A DNA stretch of 40,205 nt from CADCWK01 sp964244115 (GTDB taxonomy: Bacteria; Chloroflexota; Chloroflexia; Thermomicrobiales; UBA6265): contig CAXTHM010000033.1 of assembly GCA_964244115.1 (NCBI GenBank), positions 1-40,205 of the forward strand, read 5' to 3'. Made by a program: the position numbers and the translations under genes. This document shows positions 23,457 through 33,389 of the stretch, piece by piece; positions within the stretch are counted from its first letter, which is position 1, and each line of letters begins with the position of its first letter. The notes under the pieces are model-generated. The model was given only the letters and a program-made list of their open reading frames with translations, was not told where the DNA came from and did not search any database.

Positions 23457-25268
23457 GTGACGATTAATGCAGTAAACGAACCTGACGATGAGGTGATCGT
23501 CTCAGCCCCTACCCCCCCTGATCCAATGACCGCTCTGGCGGTGACGATGCAAGCCAAGGCCGGCGCCTTCGCGTTGCTTCTTGGATCGGGTGTATCGCGG
23601 TCAGCCCTGATCCCCACCGGCTGGGACATCATCAAAGAGCTGATCCGACGTATCGCGTTGAGCGTGAATGAGCCGGATCCAGCTGAGCCGGAGGCGTGGT
23701 ATCAGGAACGATTCGGAATGGCTCCGGCGTACGGCCACATTCTCGAGCAACTCGCGGCTACCGGGGCAGAGCGCAGCCAGCTCATTAGACCCTTTATCGA
23801 GCCAAACGATGAGGAGCGAGCATCAGGGCTCAAGCAACCAACCGAAGCCCATCGCGCGATCGCCGATCTGGTCACACGGGGGTATATCCGGGTCATCGTA
23901 ACGACCAACTTCGATCGGCTGCTGGAACAGGCTCTGGAAGCCGTCGGAATAACACCGACGGTGATCGCATCGGCTGAGGCGATCGACGGAACGCTGCCAC
24001 TAACCCATAACCGCTGTACGATTATCAAAGTTCATGGCGATTACGCAGACGCCCGGATCAAGAACACGCCAGCCGAACTCGGCACCTACGATGATCGTCT
24101 TAACGTCCTTCTCTCACAAGTGTTCCGCGAGTACGGGCTCATCGTCTGCGGCTGGTCCGGAGAGTGGGACGCGGCCCTTCGGACCTGCCTCCAGGCAACC
24201 CGAAGTCCTTGGTTTACGACGTACTGGTCAACTCGCCGTGCGCTCAGTGGCACTGTGCAGGATCTTGTCACCGAGCGAGAAGGTCGGGTGATCACCAACA
24301 TGGATGCCGATCAGCTCTTCCGGCAGCTAGCAGATACTGTCGCATCAATCAATGACAGTGACCAGTCTGCCTCACTGTCGGCAGCCTTGGCGCGTGCGGC
24401 CGTCAAGCGATACGTAGTCGACCCCGCCCAACGCATTCGGTTGGAAGATCTCCTCACCACTGAGACACGCAAGGTTCTACGTGCCTTGAGTGATGTCCCT
24501 GACGGATGGTACCTCCCTGCCCTTTCCGTCGACTTCATCGAAACCCGCCTCCGTCACTATGAATCGCTGACGGCGACCCTGCGCGACATTGTGGCGGCTG
24601 GGTGTTACTGGGGAGGGCCTGACCAAAACGCTCTGTGGACGGACGTGATCAAGCGCCTGGCGAATGTCGCCAGACCGTACTCCTACCCCTTTAGTGACGA
24701 GCATGTCGTCACAGCTCGACTATACCCGGCGCTCTTGACCTTTTACGCCGCTGGAATCGCTTCGATCGCCAAAGGCCGGTACGATCTCCTTAGATCGCTC
24801 TTCATGGATATCACCGTGCAGGATCGCGAGACGCGGAGATCCTTTCCTCTGCTGATGATCGTCAATCCCACCATGCTCTATCGCTTCGATGAAATTCTTG
24901 CCCCAGACGCTAGAAGGGCCGGTGTAGCGATCGGACGACGGCTTACCTACACTCCCCTACTCTGGGACGGGATGCGCAGAGACCTGGTCAGCGATCAGGA
25001 CTTCCTTGATGCCGCTGACCGCTTCGAATACCTGCTGGGGATGGAGATGCTCCGCTTACGCTCACGAGGGGCCTGGGACAGCTGGGCCTATGCCGGTTCA
25101 TACGCGTATCGATCCCCGCTCGGTGGCATGGGAATGGCCCGTGAAATGGGCGAAGAACTTGATGCAACGGGGATCAATTGGCCGCCTGTTCGAGCAGGTC
25201 TCTTTGGAGGCGACCTAGAGTCAGTTCGTACTTTAAAACTAGCATTCGACGCTAGACTGCCACGGTAG
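23457..25268 (+). CDS. SIR2-domain protein, candidate NAD-consuming defence effector
   Basis: A 603-residue protein (GTG start, GGGAGG nine bases upstream). The N-terminal 280 residues are a SIR2-like Rossmann domain: GSGVSRSALIPTGW (43-56), VTTNFDRLLEQ (148-158, with Asn151 and Asp153), IIKVHGD with catalytic-position His193, and CGWSGEWD (231-238). No zinc-binding cysteines are present, as in bacterial defence sirtuins (for example ThsA or DSR types), which degrade NAD upon phage infection. The C-terminal 320 residues are mainly helical and match nothing I know; they probably sense or assemble. Protein deacetylation is an alternative activity. It is paired with a membrane-anchored protein in an island, which supports a defence role. 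Confidence 0.85.
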   Translation: MTINAVNEPDDEVIVSAPTPPDPMTALAVTMQAKAGAFALLLGSGVSRSALIPTGWDIIKELIRRIALSVNEPDPAEPEAWYQERFGMAPAYGHILEQLAATGAERSQLIRPFIEPNDEERASGLKQPTEAHRAIADLVTRGYIRVIVTTNFDRLLEQALEAVGITPTVIASAEAIDGTLPLTHNRCTIIKVHGDYADARIKNTPAELGTYDDRLNVLLSQVFREYGLIVCGWSGEWDAALRTCLQATRSPWFTTYWSTRRALSGTVQDLVTEREGRVITNMDADQLFRQLADTVASINDSDQSASLSAALARAAVKRYVVDPAQRIRLEDLLTTETRKVLRALSDVPDGWYLPALSVDFIETRLRHYESLTATLRDIVAAGCYWGGPDQNALWTDVIKRLANVARPYSYPFSDEHVVTARLYPALLTFYAAGIASIAKGRYDLLRSLFMDITVQDRETRRSFPLLMIVNPTMLYRFDEILAPDARRAGVAIGRRLTYTPLLWDGMRRDLVSDQDFLDAADRFEYLLGMEMLRLRSRGAWDSWAYAGSYAYRSPLGGMGMAREMGEELDATGINWPPVRAGLFGGDLESVRTLKLAFDARLPR

Positions 25269-25718
25269 AACCCAACCGTCCCTCTCATGAGCCTCATAGG
25301 CCCACTACTGGCCACTCCAATTCGTTGAGACCGGCATCTTTACTGTCGTCGGTCTGGCCCTGTTCGCCCGGACGACCCGGTAGTGGCTGCGGGACCGGGA
25401 GTAGCTCGGCTCTGTTGCTTTCGGACTCAGTGAAGGCCGCTCGGGTGATCCAGCGGCCGTCTTCTATATCCCGTCAACCCAACCCTGTCCACCCTCTAGA
25501 CTATGTGCTTGATGTCTCATGTATCGCCAGCGTATCAATGAGGGAAACGCTCACCTGGGTCTAGTCACCGTCCGGCGCCAAGTACGCCATGCGAGACGCT
25601 TCACACGCGGGGGCATCTTCGTTGGCCGAGTAAGGGCTCTTCGTGGCGGAGACGTGATCATCACTGGTGAAGCGCATCAAGATCGGACCACGTCCAGGGA
25701 TTTTGTGTGCAGTACTAG
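25269..25718. other. Non-coding right part of the island
   Basis: About 450 bases after the SIR2 gene. Only a short hydrophobic frame fragment (25312-25383) is visible; no integrase, terminator with a T-run, or intact gene is seen. Confidence 0.4.
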
Positions 25719-25741
25719 CTCATGAACTGGGGACACGACCC
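25719..25741 (+). repeat. Right junction direct repeat (attR-like)
   Basis: Second copy of the 23-bp junction sequence, sharing ATGAACTGG and GACA with the left copy; four differences. Confidence 0.65.
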
Positions 25742-25754
25742 ACTGAAGACGTAG
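25719..25754 (+). pseudogene. Displaced 3' end of the DUF3140 gene
   Basis: Reads LMNWGHDPLKT followed by TAG at 25752-25754. This is the normal DUF3140 C-terminus (LM..GHDPLK), missing from the gene at 21763. It has no start signal, and a terminator hairpin follows 38 bases later, as expected for the original gene end. Confidence 0.75.
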
Positions 25755-25792
25755 TATCCCGCCCATCGCCAGGAACCAGCCCGTCCTCACCA

Positions 25793-25830
25793 CGACGATC
25801 CCCAGCCGATTGCCCGGCTGGGGATCGTCG
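25793..25830 (+). terminator. Terminator hairpin, probably original DUF3140 terminator
   Basis: Perfect 16-bp stem (25793-25808 with 25815-25830), 6-base loop ATTGCC, followed by TTGCCC. It comes 38 bases after the displaced DUF3140 stop codon. Confidence 0.7.
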
Positions 25831-26570
25831 TTGCCCGTCCGGAATCCGGAGCGATTCTTGTGATCGGCCTCATGTATTCGCCGGATGTCACGCAGGAGAT
25901 CGATCGGCAGCCCTCATACATGCTGGCCTTTCTGGGGCTTCACCGGCTCATCCACCACCAGGACGATGGCGCCAGGGATCGACGTGCGCATGGTCGGGAA
26001 CCTGAAGGAAGTCGCCGCCCGGTCACACCCGGCTCCCTTGAGGACTTGGCACCCTCGATGGTGCGTTGAAGCGCCCCGAAAAACGCTTCAGGACCACCCC
26101 CCGTTCATCGTGGGGTGGTCCTGAAGGGACATATTGGGTTCTGGACTTCGCCCCGGCACCGGCTCCAGTGTGTGGAGAGACTCCACATCCGGTCAGCGTC
26201 AGTGGCCTGTCTCCACCTCACGCATGACCGCACTGGGCAACGGTCAGGATCCGGACTTCATCTGGCCTCGCGAAGCTCGAGGCCAGTCCTGTCCACCTGC
26301 CAGATTCCGTACCAGACGTGGAGTTTGCGCTGATTCTGCATATCTGCGACTCCTCCGATCACCTGCAACTCGGCCGGCGGATACCTGCCTCGTTCCGGGT
26401 TGCCCCGGCTGGTGATTCGATAGACGAAGGTTAGCAGCAACGAGAAGGCTCGTCAAGACCTTTTCCGCCAGATCGACGGCCAAAAGATGCAGGATGCGTT
26501 ACATGTTTCACAATCACTAACACCTGCCCAGAACCGGGGCGACGACGCTGTGCACCACGTCCGGCCGCGA
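25831..26570. other. Gene-poor region with a second strong hairpin
   Basis: No supported gene in 740 bases. It contains a perfect 15-bp hairpin (26086-26100 with 26112-26126, 11-base loop) and fragmentary open frames without family similarity. It is probably decayed DNA. The zinc-ribbon gene ends at its right edge. Confidence 0.45.
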
Positions 26571-27209
26571 TCAAGCGTCCGTCGGGCTGACCTCGGCCTG
26601 GCTGGCCTCCTGGCCGCGGAGGATCATCTCCGACTCCACGCTGACCGCGGCGATCCGCCGGTCGATCCCGAGCTGCTGGACCCGGACGAACTCCCGCTGG
26701 CTCGGCTCGGCGAGGTGCTGCACCATCGGGCTCAGCGCGATCCGCAGCCCGGTCAGCCGGCGATGGGCCTCGTTGAGCTCCGCCAGCGGCCGCGTGAACT
26801 GCTGCTCGGGCGGAAGCGTCGCCCGGACGGCGGCGAATCGGCTCATCGCCGCCTCGAGTTCCGCCGGGTCGACCGGCTCCCCCGCCGTCAGCCGCCGGAT
26901 GACATTCGTCATCGGGTGCTGCTCTTCCGGGATCGCCGCGCCGAGGAACTTGACCCCCATCGCCGCGACGAAGTCCTGCTCGCTGCCCCGGATCGCGCCC
27001 ATCAGCATCCGGACGTAGCGCTCCTCGTCCTGCTCGTCCGCCTTCGGAGTCGGGCCGACGCTGCGGACGTCCTGGAGCGTCCGGTACAGCCCCTTGAGCC
27101 GGCCGGCGTCGATGTCGCCGCCGGCGGGGAACATCTCTTGGGCGCCGCACCGCTCGCAGAACCGGTCGCTCCCGAGCTGGGACTGGCAGTTTCGACAGAC
27201 GATGGCCAT
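26571..27209 (-). CDS. Zinc-ribbon protein of unknown function
   Basis: A 212-residue protein. N-terminal zinc ribbon MAIVCRNCQSQLGSDRFCER followed by CG (two CxxC pairs spaced 10). The rest is largely helical with many charged residues and no membrane segment (for example AAMSRFAAVRATLPPEQQF and LAELNEAHRRLTGLRIAL). AAGGAG stands about ten bases before ATG 27209. It lies downstream of proS on the same strand, 147 bp away. Family not recognised. Confidence 0.7.
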   Translation of the reverse strand: MAIVCRNCQSQLGSDRFCERCGAQEMFPAGGDIDAGRLKGLYRTLQDVRSVGPTPKADEQDEERYVRMLMGAIRGSEQDFVAAMGVKFLGAAIPEEQHPMTNVIRRLTAGEPVDPAELEAAMSRFAAVRATLPPEQQFTRPLAELNEAHRRLTGLRIALSPMVQHLAEPSQREFVRVQQLGIDRRIAAVSVESEMILRGQEASQAEVSPTDA

Positions 27210-27356
27210 GTCACGGCGCTCCTTGGATGATGGATATTCGGATGGTCGAATGGCAATGGTCGTGAGCGGACGGTGCGGTTGCTCATCGGGCTGGTCGGGC
27301 CGGACCAGCCCGACCACCGGACAGACACAAGGGTAGTCGCTCTCACCGATCGAGGG

Positions 27357-28640
<1,284 letters not shown>

Positions 28641-28655
28641 CGTGGTGACCCATGG

Positions 28656-28780
28656 CCCACGGGAATCCGGCGGCGCGACGCAGCGGGCCGGACTCCCGTG
28701 GGATGGCACCCTCGCTACGTCATCGGCTGCGACCGCCCGCCAGCGGCATGGCACCCCGAGGCACCACGCCAGTGGCGGGC
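28656..28780 (-). promoter_or_regulatory. Structured leader of proS (two large hairpins)
   Basis: In the minus-strand transcript a 21-bp hairpin with a UCGG tetraloop (28735-28780, one mismatch, four G-U pairs) is followed by a 15-bp hairpin (28656-28702, one G-U pair) whose base ends 15 bases before the start codon. The wobble pairs work only in the minus-strand RNA. Between and overlapping them stands GAGGGTGCCATCCCACGGG, which loosely resembles a T-box antiterminator sequence. This fits attenuation or occlusion of the ribosome site; a proline-specific T-box is possible but not demonstrated. Confidence 0.5.
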
Positions 28781-29135
28781 CCGGTAGGGACGATCGGGGA
28801 GATGGCGATGGAGATGCGCGTCGCCCGGAGGTGGGCGGTGCCGGCGGCGTTGCTGCTCATGTCCGTGCCCTCCTGGGCTTACCGCGAGGTCAGGTTACGG
28901 GAATCGTATCACCGGACGATCGGCCTCAGTCGACGATCCCGGCGCCGTCGCCAAGCAGTGCGACGGCGTGGTCCTGCTCCGGCCGCCCCTTGTCAACGGC
29001 CAGGGGCCGGGCACTCGCGGGCGGTGCGTCGTCTGATCGTGCGTCTCGGGACGGACCCGGACTCGAGCGCCGAAAGCCGGAGCGGGTGACGGATCGGCCA
29101 GAGCGGTGGTAGACAGGCGGGGCGTCACGGCTCGG
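28781..29135. other. Intergenic stretch between proS leader and PhyH gene
   Basis: No supported gene and no strong hairpin. The proS promoter is expected here. Confidence 0.4.
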
Positions 29136-30245
29136 TCAGTGGTCGTCCTCGAGGGTGGGGTCGGCTTCCTCGGCGCCCATCAGGCCGCTGTCCATGTCGC
29201 CCATCATCATGTCGGCGATGGCGTGCTCGCGGCGACGCTCCTCCGGCGAGCGCAGCGCGGCGCAGGGCGTCCCGAACCGGGGCGTCGCGAAGGGCAGGTG
29301 GGTATCGCCCCGGGCGAGGATGTGCGAGTTGTTGCTCATCCCCGTCTCCGGGTCGGTCGGCGCCTCGGCGCCCCACTGCGTGAAGGCGCGGGCGTTGCAG
29401 TAGTGGCCGACGAACGAGCGCCGGAAGCGGTCCGTCGTGATGTTCTTCTTGCTGCGGTGCATGACGTGCCCGCCGAAGAAGACGACATCGCCCGCCCTGG
29501 CCGCGACGAGCAGGTGCGGGTACCGGTCCGCGATCCGGGCGAGGTCGTTCTGCTCGTCATCCGGGTTGCTGACGCCGCTGACGGTCCCGATGTCGCTGAC
29601 GTCGGTATCGCCGAAGCCGTAGCCGGAGTGCGGCGGGTAGACCGGCTCGTGCTGGGAGCCCGACGCGAACCACATCGCGCCGTTGTGCTCGTCACAGTCG
29701 TCGATCGCCATCCAGGCGCCGCAGAGCGTGTCCGGGTGGGTGGGGATGTAGAAGGTGTCCTGGTGCCAGCCCTGCCCCGGCTTGCCCGGCCCCTTGAGGA
29801 ACAGCATCGACTGGAGCGCCGAGACGTCGGGGCCGATCAGGACCTGCAGGACGTCCAGCACGCGTGGGTGGAGCAGGTAGCGCTCGTGCAGCGCCAGTTG
29901 GCGGTGGAGCATGTGGATGCGGAGGAAGTAGTCGGCCTTCTCCTCCGGGCTGAGGTCGGCCGGTGGCGCGGCCAGTTCCTGGGTGCTGACGCCCTTGTCG
30001 CCCATCGTGTCGCGGTGCCCCATCTGGTGCCCGGACTGCTCCGGCAGCCGGCCCTGCATCAGGTCCTCGGTATGCTCGCGCAGCTCCCGGACCTCATCGG
30101 CAGAGAGCAGACCGCGGACGACGAGGAACCCGTCACGCCGGAAGGCGACGTACTCGGCGACGGAGACGCGGTATGGCGTGTGGGCCGGAACGATGATTTC
30201 GGTCTCGGTCGTTTGGGCTGGGGCTTCGACGGCGGTCGCTGCCAT
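29136..30245 (-). CDS. Phytanoyl-CoA dioxygenase (PhyH) family protein
   Basis: A 369-residue Fe(II)/2-oxoglutarate dioxygenase of the PhyH family. The double-stranded beta-helix starts with YVAFRRDGFLVVRGLLSADE. Metal ligands are likely His161 and Asp163 in GQGWHQDTFYIPTHP, and His263 in FFGGHVMHRSKKN; an Arg pair after it (RFRRSF) could hold 2-oxoglutarate. The distal part (FVGHYCNARAFTQW) is typical of bacterial PhyH proteins acting on small metabolites. The substrate cannot be read from sequence. ATG 30245 follows GCGAGG. The tail is Met/Asp-rich (IADMMMGDMDSGLMGAEEAD). Monocistronic. Confidence 0.87.
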   Translation of the reverse strand: MAATAVEAPAQTTETEIIVPAHTPYRVSVAEYVAFRRDGFLVVRGLLSADEVRELREHTEDLMQGRLPEQSGHQMGHRDTMGDKGVSTQELAAPPADLSPEEKADYFLRIHMLHRQLALHERYLLHPRVLDVLQVLIGPDVSALQSMLFLKGPGKPGQGWHQDTFYIPTHPDTLCGAWMAIDDCDEHNGAMWFASGSQHEPVYPPHSGYGFGDTDVSDIGTVSGVSNPDDEQNDLARIADRYPHLLVAARAGDVVFFGGHVMHRSKKNITTDRFRRSFVGHYCNARAFTQWGAEAPTDPETGMSNNSHILARGDTHLPFATPRFGTPCAALRSPEERRREHAIADMMMGDMDSGLMGAEEADPTLEDDH

Positions 30246-30389
30246 GGGGACACCTCGCTTCGGTGTGGGCCGGACCGGTCGTGGTCTGGCGAGTGGGTCA
30301 GATTGGTGGATTGTAGCAACGGTCAGTGGTGTTGGGTGGATGCAAAGGTTTGGTTCTCGGCTAATTGTGCGGCGGCGGAGCAGTCCCCA

Positions 30390-30475
30390 CCCCCAGCCCC
30401 TCCCCAGCTCCGGGATCGCTCTCACGGCTGAAGCCGTGTTCGACTCACCCGGCCCAGGGAGGGGAGCAAGTGAGC
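30390..30475. repeat. Dispersed palindromic repeat, diverged copy
   Basis: CCCCTCCCCAGCTCCGGG..CACGGCTGAAGCCGTG..GGGAGGGGAGC: the outer CCCCTCCC/GGGAGGGG arms and inner CACGGCTGAAGCCGTG hairpin give a nested palindrome related to the other intergenic repeats. Confidence 0.5.
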
Positions 30476-30534
30476 CCGTTGTTCGGAAAGCCAGCGAGGG
30501 AGATGTGGCTCGAAGGATCGGCAGTTCGGTGTCA

Positions 30535-30942
30535 TCAGTGGCTAAGGCGACCGTGGATTCGGGTCAGTGGTGTGGTAGCGGCGTCGATCGCGACCTGGAT
30601 CTGGTCGAGGACGGTGTCCACACCCGAGAGGACCTGCTCGTTCGGGAAGCGGAGGACGATGAACCCGCGCGCCTCAAGGTAATCGGTGCGCCAGGCATCC
30701 TGCTCCCGAACATCGTCGCGCTCATGGACCTTGCCATCCAACTCGATCACGAGCCGAGCCGACAGGCAGCAGAAGTCGACGACGAACGGCCCGATCCCAT
30801 GCTGGCGCCGGAATCGGACCCCGAACGCATCGAACCGCAGGTGGTCCCACAGGGCGAGTTCGGCCGGGGTCATGTGACGGCGGAGGTCACGGGCAGCAGC
30901 GACATTTCCCCTGACCCGCGTGCGATGACTGGATGTTGACAC
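30535..30942 (-). CDS. DUF559 (Vsr-like endonuclease fold) protein
   Basis: A 135-residue single-domain protein: ARDLRRHMTPAELALWDHLR, FRRQHGIGPFVVDFCC, LVIELDGKVHERDDVREQD and RGFIVLRFPNEQVLSG. This is the DUF559 restriction-endonuclease-like core ('FrRq..ig.yivDFyc....lviElDG..H', 'R..yl...G..vlRf.n..v'), with Asp and the E-x-D pair as likely metal ligands. Such proteins are widespread in bacteria and often near mobile DNA; their biological role is unknown. ATG 30942 follows AAGGTG. It stands alone. Confidence 0.88.
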   Translation of the reverse strand: MSTSSHRTRVRGNVAAARDLRRHMTPAELALWDHLRFDAFGVRFRRQHGIGPFVVDFCCLSARLVIELDGKVHERDDVREQDAWRTDYLEARGFIVLRFPNEQVLSGVDTVLDQIQVAIDAATTPLTRIHGRLSH

Positions 30943-31082
30943 CTTGTCATCTCCTTGCGCCAGCCCGACGACTACGGCGCTTTTCTGGACTGGCAGGGTG
31001 CAGGATGACCGGGCTGTTCGATGACCAAACGCCCTGATGTGAGGCTCATGCCTGTCGCCGAATCCCGTGAGTGGGTCAGACG

Positions 31083-31160
31083 TCTCCCCTCCCCAGGCAC
31101 CTGTGAGTCGAAGCCGCTTCAGCGGGTGAGCGAACAGGTGAGCCGGGGAGGGGTCGGGGG
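31083..31160 (+). repeat. Dispersed palindromic repeat (CACCTG/CAGGTG family), best copy
   Basis: Outer arms CTCCCCTCCCC and GGGGAGGGG, inner inverted pair GGCACCTGTGAG / GAACAGGTGAGCC, centre AAGCCGCTTCAGCGGGTGAG. About 85 percent match to 14588-14660 in the opposite orientation. It lies in the 314-bp region between the DUF559 and nadE genes, which holds nothing else recognisable. Confidence 0.7.
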
Positions 31161-31256
31161 TGGGGACTTCGCTCCGCTCCCAGCCTCTTCGCAGGAACCA
31201 TGCTCTCCCAACCCGGCAAAAGGCCGGATATCAAGCCGCTCGCCTCGCCCAACTCC

Positions 31257-33218
31257 CTACTCCGCCTCCACCGGCCGCGTCCCATTCCCGACCATCGCCG
31301 CCTGCCGCTCCCCCGCCGCCGTGCCACGGGCCCAGGTCGACTTCTGGACGACGGGGAGTTGCAGGGCCCGCTCGCGGTCGAGGTCGAGGTTGCCGATGTG
31401 GAGCGAGATCGGCGCCTGGACCCATTTGTAGATGTTCTGCAGGAACAGCCGGGTGAACTTGTCGACATGGCCGGCCAGCGCCGCCGACGACAGCTCCGGG
31501 AACAGCTCGACCAGCACCTGCTCGATCTCGTCCGGCTGGAGCTTCTCGTAGGCGAACAGGTGGAAGCAGGCGTCCAGCACCGGGAACGGCATCAGCTCGT
31601 ACTCGCCGCGCTGGTTGTCGGCCAGCTCCGGCCCGGCCGGGGAGGCCAGCACCATCGCGATCCCCGCGTGGCCGGTCGTCTCGGCGAGGTAGTCGAGCAG
31701 GTAGTTGACGACCGTCTTCGGCACGTTCGCCAGCACGCCGAGCCCGCCGGTCAGGTCGCCCGCGATCGTCGTGTAGCCGACGGCCCGCTCGCTCATGTTG
31801 CCGGTCTGGAGGTAGAGCCCGCTGGCGGAGTTGGACCAGTTCCACATCCGCTGGGCCCGGATCCGCGCCTGGATGTTCTGCCGCGTCAGCTCCGTCACCG
31901 GCTGGTCCGGCCCGAGCATCTCCCCGACGGCGGCGATCTCGCGCTCGTGGGCCTCGTGGATCTCGACACTCTCCAGCGGCACGCCGAGATCCCGGCAGAT
32001 CTGGGCGGCTGCCCCACGGGTCGCCTCGGTGTTGTGGCGGGAGGGCATCGTGAACGCCTTGAGCAGGGCGCCGGGGTCGTCGGGCCGGACGCGCCGGGCG
32101 TAGCGGTGCGCGACCAGCAGGGTCAGAAGCGAATCCCGCCCGCCGGACAGCGCCACGCCGATCTGGCGGAAGGCGCCGAGCTTCTCGTAGTAGTCGCCGA
32201 CCCCGAGCGCGAGGGCGTCGAGGATCTCCTCGCAGAGTTCCTGGCGGGCCGTCGGCGGCGGGGTCTCGTCCGGCAGGAAGAACGACCGCTGCGCCGGCAC
32301 CGGGTAGCGCAGCCGCGCCCGGCCAGCCGACGTGTCGACGACCTCGGCCGGGTACGACAGCGTCGGCACCCGCGTCTGCGTCGTGGCGAAGTCGCGCTGG
32401 TCGTCCCGCCAGGTCGTGTTCTCGGCCCGGAGCCGCAGCGTCCGGTCGAGGTCGACGTTGACCGCCGCGTAGCCCTGCCGGAACCGCTCGGCGGCCAGCA
32501 TCCGCTTGCCGTTCTGGGAGACGAAGCCGCCGCCGTCGAAGATCAGGGCGTCGTTGGCGCCGAGCATATTGGCGTAGGCGTAGGTCACCTGGTGGTCGCT
32601 GGCCCGGGTCGCGATCAACTCCTCCCGCGTCCGGTGGATACCGACGCGGTAGACCGAGGCCGAGACGTTGGCCATGATCTCGGCGCCGGAGTAGGCTCGC
32701 CGCCGGACAGGGCCGTCGGCGCTCCAGAGGTCCTCGCAGACCTCCGCCGCCAGCACGCCGAAGTCGAACCGGAACAGGTAGTCGCCGAACGGGACGCCGT
32801 GGTGGGTATCCTGCTGGCCGGGCAGGCCGCGGGTGAAGACGCGCTGCTCGTAGTAGACGTTGTAGGTCGGCAGCTTCTCCTTCGGGATCAGCCCCAGCAC
32901 CCGTCCACCGGCCACGACGGCGGCGCAGTTGTAGCGCAGCCCGTCCTCGGCAATCGTGACCCCGAGGACGGAGACCAGCGCCAGCGACACCGTCTCCCGC
33001 GCGAAGCGGAGCAGCTCGTCCCACTGGCCCTCGACGAAGCCGCGCCATTGCGGCAGGTCCTCGGGCGCGTAGCCGCCGATCATCTGCTCCGGGAAGACGG
33101 CGACGGTGACGTCGTCGGCCGCCATCAGCCGCGCCTGCTCGATGGCCTGATCGACGTTGGCGGCGAAGGCGCCGACGGTGGAATTGGTGCTGGCGAGACC
33201 GATCCGGACGAGGCGCAT
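31257..33218 (-). CDS. nadE: NAD synthetase, glutamine-hydrolysing
   Basis: A 653-residue two-domain enzyme making NAD from deamido-NAD with ammonia channelled from glutamine. The nitrilase-type glutaminase domain (1-270) has the triad Glu44 (VFPEQMIGGY), Lys113 (LIPKEKLPTYNVYYE) and Cys161 (AAEVCEDLW). The synthetase domain has the PP-loop SGGRDSLLT at 358-366, MPSRHNTEATRG, GNMSERAVGYTT and GDLTGGLGVLANVPKT. ATG 33218 has GGAG nine bases upstream. A TACAAT-like -10 box lies on the minus strand at 33306-33311. Standard length for the glutamine-dependent form. Monocistronic. Confidence 0.95.
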   Translation of the reverse strand: MRLVRIGLASTNSTVGAFAANVDQAIEQARLMAADDVTVAVFPEQMIGGYAPEDLPQWRGFVEGQWDELLRFARETVSLALVSVLGVTIAEDGLRYNCAAVVAGGRVLGLIPKEKLPTYNVYYEQRVFTRGLPGQQDTHHGVPFGDYLFRFDFGVLAAEVCEDLWSADGPVRRRAYSGAEIMANVSASVYRVGIHRTREELIATRASDHQVTYAYANMLGANDALIFDGGGFVSQNGKRMLAAERFRQGYAAVNVDLDRTLRLRAENTTWRDDQRDFATTQTRVPTLSYPAEVVDTSAGRARLRYPVPAQRSFFLPDETPPPTARQELCEEILDALALGVGDYYEKLGAFRQIGVALSGGRDSLLTLLVAHRYARRVRPDDPGALLKAFTMPSRHNTEATRGAAAQICRDLGVPLESVEIHEAHEREIAAVGEMLGPDQPVTELTRQNIQARIRAQRMWNWSNSASGLYLQTGNMSERAVGYTTIAGDLTGGLGVLANVPKTVVNYLLDYLAETTGHAGIAMVLASPAGPELADNQRGEYELMPFPVLDACFHLFAYEKLQPDEIEQVLVELFPELSSAALAGHVDKFTRLFLQNIYKWVQAPISLHIGNLDLDRERALQLPVVQKSTWARGTAAGERQAAMVGNGTRPVEAE

Positions 33219-33329
33219 TCCCGTTGCTCCTGCTCATCGTGGGCATCGGGGCCACCGTGGCGGTCATCGGGCACCGACCGCCGCGCTCCCCGGGCGGTTC
33301 CGAAGATTGTACGATGGCGTGGTCTTGAC

Positions 33330-33362
33330 CCTACCCCATCTGCGGATGGAGAGGGGAGACGG
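33330..33362. repeat. CCATCTGCGGATGG hairpin repeat fragment
   Basis: TACCCCATCTGCGGATGGAGAGGGG: partial member of the repeat family seen at 5267 and 15627. It abuts the truncated start of the methyltransferase remnant. Confidence 0.5.
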
Positions 33363-33389
33363 TCCCTGGGCGTCCGGAAGGGCTTCCGG

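Larger units (their letters stand above)
22078..25741. mobile_element. Genomic island inserted in the 3' end of the DUF3140 gene
   Basis: A 3.64-kb segment bounded by an imperfect direct repeat (22078-22100 and 25719-25741, 19 of 23 bases equal, core ATGAACTGG). Inside, base composition and codon use shift clearly to lower GC from about 22680. Contents: VOC-fold pseudogene, membrane-protein remnant, the two-gene SIR2 operon and about 450 bp of non-coding sequence. No integrase or transposase is recognisable, so it is either an integration product mobilised in trans or the worn remainder of a larger element. Confidence 0.75.

Noticed and set aside
25860..26069. Short open frame beginning MIGLMYSPDVTQEID
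   Set aside because: No ribosome site, no family match, and its second half turns into Arg-rich frame noise.
28651..28702. Calling the proS leader a T-box outright
   Set aside because: No convincing Stem I, specifier loop or exact T-box sequence can be seen; it was kept as a hypothesis only.
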